Source: an uncultured Bacilli bacterium (GTDB lineage: Bacteria > Bacillota_I > Bacilli_A > RF39 > UBA660). Taken from it: 10,289 nt of DNA. Position 1 is the first letter of the stretch. Every line of letters starts with the position of its first letter. The stretch spans positions 1 through 10,289 of the forward strand of contig CAKPMH010000034.1 of NCBI GenBank assembly GCA_934167935.1, given 5' to 3'. Made by a program: the position numbers and the translations under genes. This document shows, piece by piece, positions 1 through 6,424 of the stretch. The notes beneath the pieces are model-generated. The model made no database searches. It was not told the origin of the DNA and worked only from the letters and a program-made list of their open reading frames with translations.

Positions 1-1364
1 TTTTCTGTGTTAGAAGATAATCTTGTATAAGTATCAACTGAGATTATCCCATTATATTTATCTTCATATAAAGCATCTATTTTTAGTTGTAGTTCTTTGA
101 TATTATTTTCTAATTTTTGTTTTTCTATAATCAAATCTTCCTTGTTATCCTTCTCACTTTTCACATTAGATATTAAATTATCAATATCAACTTTATCTAT
201 ATACTTTTTACAAGTTTTTTTAATTTGATTTAAAATTGCTTTTTCAAAACTATTATATTCTGAAAAGTGTGGTTCACATAATCTTTGTCTTGGACTTCTA
301 GAATATTTATTGCAATTTATAGACCAGTAATTGCGTTTTTCTCTATAACTAACCGTTAGCTTATTATCACACTCTTTGCAATAAAGTAAGCCCTCTAATA
401 GCCTCTGTGGGCGATTTAATTTAACTGTTCTAGTTCTGTTAGCACTTGTTTGTATTTGATTAAAAATCACTCTATCTACTAATGGTTCATGAGTATTTTC
501 TACAATTATCCAATACTCACTAGAAAGACATATTCTCTTTTGTGATTTATAGTTTAATTTTGTCTGAACATTTTGAATCATATCACCAGTATACATTCTA
601 TTTTTTAATATTTTATTAATCGTACTACAAGTCCAGATGTATCCATTTATTTGTCTTTTCGATTTTTTTATTTGCTTATATGCACTTGGTGTTGGAATAT
701 TTTCGTTATTCAATCTTTCGATTATATCTGATATTTTATCTCCTCTTGATACTTCATTAAATATTCTTTTTACTATCCATGCTGTGTCTGGATTTGGTAC
801 CAGATGTCCTTTATCAAGTGGATCTCTCATGTACCCAAAACTTGGTTTACTACCTATAAATTTACCTTTCACTTTTTTATCTCTTAATATTGATTTTATT
901 TTCTTTGATGTATCTTTACTAGTCATATCATTAAATAATGCTTTGAAAGGTGCTATATCATTATTTGCAGAATCTAGAAAAGTATCTACATTATCTAGTA
1001 TAGAAATATATCTAACTTTCTTTAATGGAAAATATTGTTCTATATAATAACCACACTTAATATAATCTCTACCTAATCTTGATAAATCTTTAGTTATGAC
1101 ACAATTTATTTTTCCATTTTCTATGTCTTCAAGTAACCTTTTAAATGCTGGTCTATCAAAGTTAGTCCCTGAATATCCATCATCAACATACTCATCAGTT
1201 AAAACAAATCCATTATCCCTTAAATAATTCATAATCAAACTTCTTTGATTTAGTACACTCTCACTTTCAGACTCTCTTTTATGTGCTTTATCCTCATCCT
1301 CTTGCGATAATCTTATGTATATTCCTACATTATAAAATGATGGCGGTTTTACTGTGCTATACAT
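1..1364 (-). CDS. Large serine recombinase, TndX/TnpX-like (3' end outside window)
   Basis: A site-specific DNA recombinase that integrates and excises an element by serine-linked strand exchange. The visible 454 codons start at ATG 1364-1362, preceded by AAGGAG at good spacing. The N-terminal resolvase-type catalytic domain shows Y-I-R-L-S with the likely nucleophile Ser20, then D-D-G-Y-S-G-T-N-F-D-R-P (about 59-72) and the S-R-L-G-R-D motif (about 95-100), the signature of the clostridial transposon recombinases. The 'recombinase' DNA-binding domain follows (about 165-270, with G-Y-M-R and N-R-M-Y-T-G). A zinc-ribbon has cysteines near 329, 332, 351 and 363, and a coiled coil starts near 400. 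Family members are usually 500-560 residues, so about 50-100 are missing past the left edge. The frame is open with no stop or frameshift. The gene probably forms an operon with the small gene that overlaps its start. Confidence 0.95.
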   Translation of the reverse strand, partial: MYSTVKPPSFYNVGIYIRLSQEDEDKAHKRESESESVLNQRSLIMNYLRDNGFVLTDEYVDDGYSGTNFDRPAFKRLLEDIENGKINCVITKDLSRLGRDYIKCGYYIEQYFPLKKVRYISILDNVDTFLDSANNDIAPFKALFNDMTSKDTSKKIKSILRDKKVKGKFIGSKPSFGYMRDPLDKGHLVPNPDTAWIVKRIFNEVSRGDKISDIIERLNNENIPTPSAYKQIKKSKRQINGYIWTCSTINKILKNRMYTGDMIQNVQTKLNYKSQKRICLSSEYWIIVENTHEPLVDRVIFNQIQTSANRTRTVKLNRPQRLLEGLLYCKECDNKLTVSYREKRNYWSINCNKYSRSPRQRLCEPHFSEYNSFEKAILNQIKKTCKKYIDKVDIDNLISNVKSEKDNKEDLIIEKQKLENNIKELQLKIDALYEDKYNGIISVDTYTRLSSNTE

Positions 1365-1542
1365 TATTCTCCTTTCTTTTGTATAGCATCTTGTTTGCCG
1401 TTTCCATTATAACTCTCTTACCATCATTTGTGTCATTTATTTCGTTATTTTCATCTTTATATTTAAGTATTAAACATACGTACTCTTGTAATAAAGCTGA
1501 TATATTTTTACCATCATTTTTAAATGTTTCAGTTATTATCAT
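1357..1542 (-). CDS. Small protein translationally coupled to the recombinase
   Basis: A 61-residue, charged, soluble protein starting M-I-I-T-E-T-F-K-N-D-G-K. It begins at ATG 1542-1540, with AAAGGGG about nine bases upstream. Its stop overlaps the recombinase start by 8 bases, and the recombinase ribosome binding site lies inside its last codons, so the two are likely made from one transcript and coupled. I do not recognise the family. Short genes directly upstream of clostridial large serine recombinases are common and may help recombination or its direction, but nothing in this sequence proves that. It has no membrane segment, signal peptide or cysteine cluster. Confidence 0.6.
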   Translation of the reverse strand: MIITETFKNDGKNISALLQEYVCLILKYKDENNEINDTNDGKRVIMETANKMLYKRKENNV

Positions 1543-1664
1543 ACCACTCTACCCCTTTTGTTTTCATACTTAAATATATTCCTAAAACTTAAAATTATTT
1601 TTCTTTTACATCTTATAAATCACTCCTCCTTAATAAGATTCTTTTAATACTTTTATACAAAAAG

Positions 1665-1685
1665 AGGACACAAAAACTGTGTCCT
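1665..1685. terminator. Perfect 8-bp hairpin, probable bidirectional terminator
   Basis: AGGACACA (1665-1672) and TGTGTCCT (1678-1685) form a perfect stem with a 5-base loop. T-rich runs follow on both strands: a long T run after about 10 bases on plus, and CTTTTTG directly on minus. On the minus strand it would stop or attenuate reading into the small gene and recombinase. Confidence 0.6.
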
Positions 1686-1750
1686 AATTTCTCTATTTTT
1701 TTTAATATTCCGTGAGTACATTTTTAGCAGGATAAGGATGGCTGACAAAC

Positions 1751-1769
1751 AACTCCCCAGTGGGGAGTT
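1751..1769. repeat. GC-rich perfect inverted repeat
   Basis: AACTCCCC and GGGGAGTT separated by AGT form a perfect 8-bp-arm repeat. GGCT (1740-1743) and AGCC (1771-1774) could extend the stem beyond an internal loop. No T-run follows on plus, so it is unlikely to be a simple terminator. Such stems occur in relaxase and replication-initiator sites; that role is a guess. Confidence 0.55.
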
Positions 1770-1820
1770 TAGCCCTATTTTAAAAGGTTTGTGAAAGACT
1801 ATTTTGTCACACATTGAAAT

Positions 1821-1921
1821 ATTTGTCATACTTTTGGGTTAACTGAAAATAACATATTTTGCATCAAAAATAGCAGTTTGGTACACAAATGGTTATACAT
1901 TTGTCATACTTTCGGGTTAAC
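1821..1921. repeat. Two 23-base direct repeats, 78 bases apart
   Basis: Bases 1821-1843 and 1899-1921 match at 22 of 23 positions. Both read TTTGTCATAC within the first half and end GGGTTAAC. The core TTTGTCAyAC occurs a third time at 1803-1812. Repeats of this length upstream of a recombinase operon fit protein-binding sites, but which protein is unknown. Confidence 0.7.
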
Positions 1922-1937
1922 AAAATTGTAATTTTGT
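1920..1937. repeat. Small inverted repeat beside second direct repeat
   Basis: ACAAAAT (1920-1926) and ATTTTGT (1931-1937) form a 7-bp stem with loop TGTA, overlapping the end of the second 23-base repeat. AT-rich stems of this size arise easily by chance here, so weight should go to its position beside the repeats. Confidence 0.4.
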
Positions 1938-2047
1938 GCCCTCATTTCACATATAAATCATCTTTTTTAGTTACCTAAATTACTCATTTTTTTATAATTT
2001 ATTGGAACCTATTTATTATATAACTCTAGATAAAAATTCCTCCTTAC

Positions 2048-2085
2048 AAAAAAATACTATACTCATAAACTGAATATAGTATTTT
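2048..2085 (-). terminator. Intrinsic terminator of the Sau3AI-like nuclease gene
   Basis: On the minus strand an 11-bp stem (arms 2075-2085 and 2051-2061, 13-base loop) runs straight into a run of seven T. It lies about 160 bases after the nuclease stop and before the recombinase region. A second hairpin (ATAGTTC 2094-2100, GAACTAT 2109-2115) lies just before it. Confidence 0.7.
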
Positions 2086-2246
2086 AACATCAAATAGTTC
2101 ATTTCTTAGAACTATTGCTATATTATAATCATTATATCGTAAATAAATTAAAAGTCAATGTAAAGAAAGAGAGTGTTAAAATGTAAGCTAAAATGACATT
2201 ATTAAGTAAGTTTAGAAAACAAAAATATTAAATAAGTTCTTTAATT

Positions 2247-3683
2247 TTATATAAACTCTTTTAAAATTTCTTCTAAATATTTATTATTTAACCAAAAACA
2301 ATGCTTAGTATATTTCGCCAAATTTGTTAGCTTATCTCTCACAGGTAAATCAAATGTATCACTTGAGTCATTAGCATGCGGCCTGACATGGCAAACTTTA
2401 TTATCAGACATTCCAGGAAATTTAGTTATTCTATTACCATTTTTGTCTATTTCCTTAACTATATTTCCAGTAACAATGCAATTATATGTTAGCTCCCAAA
2501 CAAGTTTTGCTTCTAATTCTATATCTTGTTCTGGCATATTCCATAATTTTATTCCTGCAAAAACATATTCGTCATTAATCATTTTAAATACAAAAAACAT
2601 GTATTTAGTCGATTCCAACTCTTCTCTAAATTCAGAATTTTCCCATGATTGACAAGCAATTTCTGTAAATTTAAACGCAGGAAATGGCATAGATTCTTTA
2701 ATTCTTCCACTCTTCTCTATTCTTATGGTTCTGGGAACAATATTTGCTTTTAAAAATTCATCCGTTTCACTCAAATTACTTTTAACTCCAAACATTCTAC
2801 TTATTATCATAGCATTAAGATTTTTTGCAGTTGAATCAATGTTAAATTTTTCCATTAATTGTTTTTGCGTCATTCCTTTATATTTATTAACAACATTATC
2901 AATAAATTCATTAAATGTAATATCTTTGTTACCAATAATTTTTTCCACATCTTTGTAATTGCCAATATACTTTCTTACCAATTGTGTCATATATGAGGTT
3001 TTTAAGCAAAATGCTCTTTGCATGGCTTTTATTGAGGAAAATGGTTGCTGTCTTAATGATTGAGAGTTTGCGCCCTTGGTACAAGCTCCTAAATACATTG
3101 TATCAGCTTCAGATATTTCATGTGCTTTTCCTTCTTTTATTTTTTTTATAATTGTATTCCAATCATCAATCACGATTTTTAAATCTTCTTCAGGAAAAGT
3201 AAATAATTTTTCATGCGTAATCTTTAAATCTTTTTTGTTTTTATCTGGCTCATATAAATACCATATAATTTGTATCTTACTGTTTTTATACCAAAAATGA
3301 CTGGTAAAAAATGTATGTTTATATTCATCCATATAATTAATAATATTTAAAACTAACCTTTCCTTCGCAGACAATGTATTATCTTTATTTTTTTTGTATG
3401 GAGTTACTTTCAATTCAACACCAGCTTCTTCAAAATCTGGTGCTGAAGTAGAATTAATATCATAATTATAAACATTAGTTTCAAAAGCGTGGCCAAAATA
3501 GGCTTTATTTTGTTTCTTACCATATTGAACTTCTTCTTCCATAACATAACTAGGTATCTCTTCAGTAATATTATAATCTTTATTTTTATTATTTGAAAAT
3601 ATTTTTTCAATTTCATTAAAAGACTTTCCAATTGTAGATTTAGCTAAATTTTGAATTTCTTCTTCTGTATAACTTTTTTTCAT
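2247..3683 (-). CDS. Type II restriction endonuclease, Sau3AI/MutH-like (expected GATC)
   Basis: Likely the GATC-cutting nuclease of the adjacent system. The start at ATG 3683-3681 is chosen because AAGGAG lies 7 bases upstream; the in-frame ATG ten codons earlier has no such site. The product is 478 residues, close to the 489 of Sau3AI. The N-terminal half is a MutH-type nuclease: Glu68 in G-H-A-F-E, Asp83 in A-P-D-F and E-L-K at 90-92 give the D...ExK active site. The second half repeats the fold without these acids, as in Sau3AI, with R-I-E-K-S-G-R-I-K-E, F-P-A-F-K-F, H-V-R-P-H and C-F-W-L-N-N-K-Y near the end; in Sau3AI this half binds a second site. It is divergent from its methyltransferase across 173 bases. 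No GATC occurs inside the gene. GATC specificity is inferred from family, not shown. Confidence 0.9.
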   Translation of the reverse strand: MKKSYTEEEIQNLAKSTIGKSFNEIEKIFSNNKNKDYNITEEIPSYVMEEEVQYGKKQNKAYFGHAFETNVYNYDINSTSAPDFEEAGVELKVTPYKKNKDNTLSAKERLVLNIINYMDEYKHTFFTSHFWYKNSKIQIIWYLYEPDKNKKDLKITHEKLFTFPEEDLKIVIDDWNTIIKKIKEGKAHEISEADTMYLGACTKGANSQSLRQQPFSSIKAMQRAFCLKTSYMTQLVRKYIGNYKDVEKIIGNKDITFNEFIDNVVNKYKGMTQKQLMEKFNIDSTAKNLNAMIISRMFGVKSNLSETDEFLKANIVPRTIRIEKSGRIKESMPFPAFKFTEIACQSWENSEFREELESTKYMFFVFKMINDEYVFAGIKLWNMPEQDIELEAKLVWELTYNCIVTGNIVKEIDKNGNRITKFPGMSDNKVCHVRPHANDSSDTFDLPVRDKLTNLAKYTKHCFWLNNKYLEEILKEFI

Positions 3684-3719
3684 AAATTCTCCTTTCGATC
3701 TTGTTTTTATCAAAAAAAT

Positions 3720-3747
3720 ATTATAAAATATTACTAGTAAATATTAA
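3720..3747 (-). promoter_or_regulatory. Candidate promoter of the nuclease gene with internal palindrome
   Basis: On the minus strand TTAATA (3747-3742) and TATAAT (3725-3720) are spaced by 16 bases; the -10 is perfect and the -35 matches 4 of 6. The perfect palindrome TTACTAGTAA (3731-3740) fills the spacer, where a bound protein would block polymerase. In such AT-rich DNA alternative -10 boxes exist, for example 3764-3769. Confidence 0.45.
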
Positions 3748-3787
3748 TTTATTCGCTTAAAAAATTATAATTTTAAAAGAATATTAG

Positions 3788-3816
3788 TTGATCTTTTTAT
3801 CTATATATATTATAAT
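3788..3816 (+). promoter_or_regulatory. Sigma-A promoter of the GATC-type methyltransferase, GATC in -35
   Basis: TTGATC (3788-3793), a 17-base spacer and a perfect TATAAT (3811-3816) lie upstream of the AAAGGAG and ATG of the methyltransferase. The -35 box contains the presumed target GATC, so methylation or occupancy by the enzyme could change promoter strength. Confidence 0.8.
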
Positions 3817-3856
3817 ATAAAGTAAGTTTACAAACAATAGAAAAGGAGTATTAATT

Positions 3857-5104
3857 ATGAAAAAAACAGTAGTGGAATTATTTGCAGGAGTTGGTGGATT
3901 TAGATGTGGTCTAAATAAAGTTATGTTAACAGATGGTATAGTCAAAGAAAACGGAAATTGGAATTTCGTTTGGGCTAACCAATGGGAACCATCCACAAAA
4001 ACGCAAGATGCATTCAATTGTTATATAAAAAGATTTGGAGATAGCAACGCAAGCAATATAGATATTTTTAAAGTTAATAAAAAGGAAATACCTGACCATA
4101 CATTATTAGTTGGAGGATTTCCTTGCCAAGATTACTCAGTTGCTCAAACTTTATCTAATAGCAAAGGAATTGAAGGAAAAAAAGGTGTCTTATGGTGGGC
4201 TATTGCAGATGTATTAAAAACAAAAAGGCCACCATTCGTACTTTTAGAAAATGTTGATAGACTATTATTATCGCCCGCTAAACAAAGAGGAAGAGATTTT
4301 GGTGTTATTTTGAGAACTTTTATGGACAACGGATATGCTGTACAATGGAGGGTTATTAATGCAGGAGAATATGGACTACCTCAAAAGAGAAGAAGAATAT
4401 TTATTTTTGCCTATCACAAAACAACAAACTATTATAAGTCATTAACAAAAACAAATCTACACGATATTATTTTTAATGAAGGAATATTTGCAAAACAATT
4501 TCCAATAAAAAATGAAGAATTGAATTATAGTACTGCTGATTTATCTAAAAAAAGTTATGATAATTTAGTTGAAATAAGCAATAAATTTAAGTCTCAATTT
4601 TACAATGCTGGAATCATGCTAAATGGGAAAGTTTATTCTTCTAAAGTTGAAAAAGATTGCACTGATATTTATCCTTTAAAAAACATTATACTAAAAGATA
4701 AAGTTGATGATAAATATTTTTTAAATAAGGAAACACTTGAAAAATTTAAGTATTTAAAGGGAACAAAAAGAATACCTAGAATTAAACCAAATGGAGAATC
4801 TTATATGTATACAGAAGGTGCTATGCCATGTCCTGACAATTTGGAAGCACCAGCTAGAACAATGTTGACAAGTGAAGGCGGTATAAGTAGAACAACACAT
4901 ATTGTTGAAGATTATATAACAAAAAAGATACGATTATTGACACCATTAGAGTGTGAAAGGATTAATGGTTTCCCTGATAACTGGACAAATACCGGAATGA
5001 CAGACAAGAGAAGAAACTTTATGATGGGAAATGCCCTTGTTGTTGGTATAATTGAACGCCTTGGAAATGAAATTGAATTAATTATAGAAAAAGAAACTGA
5101 CTAG
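3857..5104 (+). CDS. DNA C5-cytosine methyltransferase, M.Sau3AI-like (expected GATC)
   Basis: Transfers a methyl group from S-adenosylmethionine to C5 of cytosine, protecting host DNA from the divergent nuclease. The 415-residue protein, close to M.Sau3AI in size, has all key motifs: I, E-L-F-A-G-V-G-G (7-14), binding the cofactor; IV, G-G-F-P-C-Q with catalytic Cys90; VI, E-N-V with Glu131; VIII, Q-K-R-R-R (176-180); IX, L-T-P-L-E-C-E-R-I-N-G-F-P (near 360); X, G-N-A-L-V-V (near 395). The target-recognition stretch lies between VIII and IX, about 185-350. The start is ATG 3857 behind AAAGGAG. I see no GATC inside the gene. Pairing with a Sau3AI-like nuclease makes GATC with C5-methylcytosine the best guess. 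Confidence 0.93.
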   Translation: MKKTVVELFAGVGGFRCGLNKVMLTDGIVKENGNWNFVWANQWEPSTKTQDAFNCYIKRFGDSNASNIDIFKVNKKEIPDHTLLVGGFPCQDYSVAQTLSNSKGIEGKKGVLWWAIADVLKTKRPPFVLLENVDRLLLSPAKQRGRDFGVILRTFMDNGYAVQWRVINAGEYGLPQKRRRIFIFAYHKTTNYYKSLTKTNLHDIIFNEGIFAKQFPIKNEELNYSTADLSKKSYDNLVEISNKFKSQFYNAGIMLNGKVYSSKVEKDCTDIYPLKNIILKDKVDDKYFLNKETLEKFKYLKGTKRIPRIKPNGESYMYTEGAMPCPDNLEAPARTMLTSEGGISRTTHIVEDYITKKIRLLTPLECERINGFPDNWTNTGMTDKRRNFMMGNALVVGIIERLGNEIELIIEKETD

Positions 5105-5142
5105 AACGTATGTTAATTTTTCTTTTTTTCTTCAAAAATATA

Positions 5143-5173
5143 TTGACTTTTTTAATTAAACCTGGTATCCTGG
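5143..5173 (+). promoter_or_regulatory. Promoter of the second methyltransferase with paired CCTGG
   Basis: TTGACT (5143-5148), a 17-base spacer and TATCCT (5166-5171) precede the start at 5193, so this gene need not depend on read-through. An 8-base near-perfect tandem repeat (5160-5175) places CCTGG at 5161-5165 and 5169-5173, the second overlapping the -10 box. Confidence 0.6.
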
Positions 5174-5192
5174 TAATTGTTAAGGTGATAAT

Positions 5193-6413
5193 ATGAAAAA
5201 TAAGATTATAGACTTATTCGCCGGGGCCGGAGGATTGTCAGAGGGCTTTAGAAGAAATGGCTTTGACATTGTTGCGCATGTTGAAATGGATAGAGATGCT
5301 TCATACACATTAAAAACTAGAGAAGCGTACTATTATTGTAAAGAAAACAATATGTTAAGTTTATACATAAGTTACTTAAAAGGAAAAGTATCAAGAGAAG
5401 AATTATATAAAAATATACCTAAAAGTGTTATTGATAGAGTAATTAACGAAGAAATATCAGATAATACGCTATCTTTAATATTTAATAAAATCGATAATAG
5501 GCTTGAAAATGAAAAAGTTTTGGGAATTATTGGCGGACCACCATGTCAAGCTTACTCTGTGGCTGGACGTTCACGTATGAAAGAAAAAATCAAAAATGAT
5601 CCAAGAAATTATTTATATTTATATTACTTAGAATTTATAAAAAAATATAGTCCTAGTTTTTTCGTTTTTGAGAATGTACAGGGCATTTTATCCGCAAAAA
5701 AAGGAACCATTTTTCAAGACATAAAAGATAGAATGAGGAAACTAGGGTATACTATTAATTATAAGTTATTGGATTCAAATGATTTTGGCGTAGTGCAACA
5801 TAGGAAAAGAATTATAATAATTGGGTATAAAAAAGAATTAAATATTGATTATCCAAAATTTGATAAAATTAATTTTAAGTATAGTATAAAAGATTTGTTT
5901 CAAGATTTACCTAAAATAAAAGATGGGGAAATTAATAACAATTATTCTTCAAATTCAAATGATTGCTTAGAAAACTTAAAAATAAGAAATAAATCTTGGA
6001 ATGTATTAACTTATAACCAAAGCAGAAAATTAAATGATAATGATAAAGAAATATATAAAATATGTATTAAAAACAAAAATATCAAATACTGTGATTTGCC
6101 AAATAACTTAATAAAGCATAATAATAAACAAGCATTTTTGGATAGATTTAAAGTTGTTGATTATGATAAGCCTTGTCATACAATGGTAGCGCATATTTCA
6201 AAAGACGGACATCATTATATTCATCCAGATATAAATCAATGCAGATCATTAACTGTTAGAGAGGCAGCTAGAATTCAAACATTTCCAGACGATTACTATT
6301 TTGAATCATCAAGGACCAATGCATATAAACAAATAGGAAATGCTGTACCAGTATTTATGGCTGAACAAATAGCAAAAAAAATAAAAGAATCACTGCTTTT
6401 GAAACAAGAGTAA
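5193..6413 (+). CDS. Second DNA C5-cytosine methyltransferase, different family branch
   Basis: A 406-residue Dcm-type enzyme with a full motif set: I, D-L-F-A-G-A-G-G (7-14); IV, G-G-P-P-C-Q with catalytic Cys118; VI, F-E-N-V with Glu160; VIII, Q-H-R-K-R (202-206); IX, S-L-T-V-R-E-A-A-R-I-Q-T-F-P; X, Q-I-G-N-A-V-P. A lysine- and glutamate-rich insert of about 60 residues (about 43-105) separates the motif I-III region from the catalytic loop, so the Cys sits 28 residues later than in the neighbouring enzyme, and the two are not recent duplicates. The start is ATG 5193 behind AAGGTGA. It has no nuclease partner beside it; the convergent kinase-receiver operon ends 11 bases away. Specificity is unknown. 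It could be an orphan enzyme or the self-marking part of a module with that operon. Confidence 0.93.
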   Translation: MKNKIIDLFAGAGGLSEGFRRNGFDIVAHVEMDRDASYTLKTREAYYYCKENNMLSLYISYLKGKVSREELYKNIPKSVIDRVINEEISDNTLSLIFNKIDNRLENEKVLGIIGGPPCQAYSVAGRSRMKEKIKNDPRNYLYLYYLEFIKKYSPSFFVFENVQGILSAKKGTIFQDIKDRMRKLGYTINYKLLDSNDFGVVQHRKRIIIIGYKKELNIDYPKFDKINFKYSIKDLFQDLPKIKDGEINNNYSSNSNDCLENLKIRNKSWNVLTYNQSRKLNDNDKEIYKICIKNKNIKYCDLPNNLIKHNNKQAFLDRFKVVDYDKPCHTMVAHISKDGHHYIHPDINQCRSLTVREAARIQTFPDDYYFESSRTNAYKQIGNAVPVFMAEQIAKKIKESLLLKQE

Positions 6414-6420
6414 TTCTTTT
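6383..6420. terminator. Bidirectional terminator between convergent genes
   Basis: Arms 6383-6394 and 6409-6420 pair over 12 bases with one mismatch and a 14-base loop, covering the methyltransferase stop. On plus the right arm runs into further T bases; on minus the other arm is followed by TTTTATTTTTTT. It can end both the methyltransferase and the receiver-gene transcripts. Confidence 0.65.
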
Positions 6421-6424
6421 TTTA

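Larger units (their letters stand above)
1543..2246. other. Gene-less region with repeats and hairpins
   Basis: I find no convincing coding region in these 700 bases. They hold, in order, a strong ribosome-binding-like sequence followed by a start-stop (1606-1631), a bidirectional terminator-like hairpin (1665-1685), a GC-rich inverted repeat (1751-1769), a 23-base direct repeat (1821-1843 and 1899-1921), a small hairpin (1920-1937), and two hairpins near 2051-2115. The block 1740-1940 is unusually structured and may be an origin of transfer, recombinase accessory sites or a regulatory region. None of these functions is proven. Confidence 0.6.
3684..3856. promoter_or_regulatory. Divergent control region of the restriction-modification pair
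   Basis: This 173-base spacer carries the promoters of nuclease (minus) and methyltransferase (plus). It contains two GATC sites, 3697-3700 in the nuclease leader and 3790-3793 inside the methyltransferase -35 box. The rest of the 10.3 kb has only six by hand count. Palindromes lie at 3731-3740 (TTACTAGTAA) and 3761-3774. No separate controller (C) gene is seen, so control by the methyltransferase or by site methylation is plausible. Confidence 0.6.

Noticed and set aside
637..1047. Open plus-strand frame of 136 codons, hydrophobic
   Set aside because: It is the antisense shadow of the serine recombinase, whose motifs are unmistakable on the minus strand; no ribosome binding site fits.
1790..1811. 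TGTGA and TCACA as a catabolite-activator site
   Set aside because: The half-sites are 12 bases apart, not the 6 of that regulator, and this CRP-type site is not expected in clostridia.
3684..3713. Nuclease start ten codons earlier at 3713
   Set aside because: That ATG lacks a ribosome binding site, while AAGGAG is well placed for the ATG at 3683, and the extension has no family counterpart that I recognise.
5101..5150. Terminator between the two methyltransferase genes
   Set aside because: Only an A/T-only pairing between the end of the first gene and the following T-run can be drawn; with no G-C stem I cannot support it.
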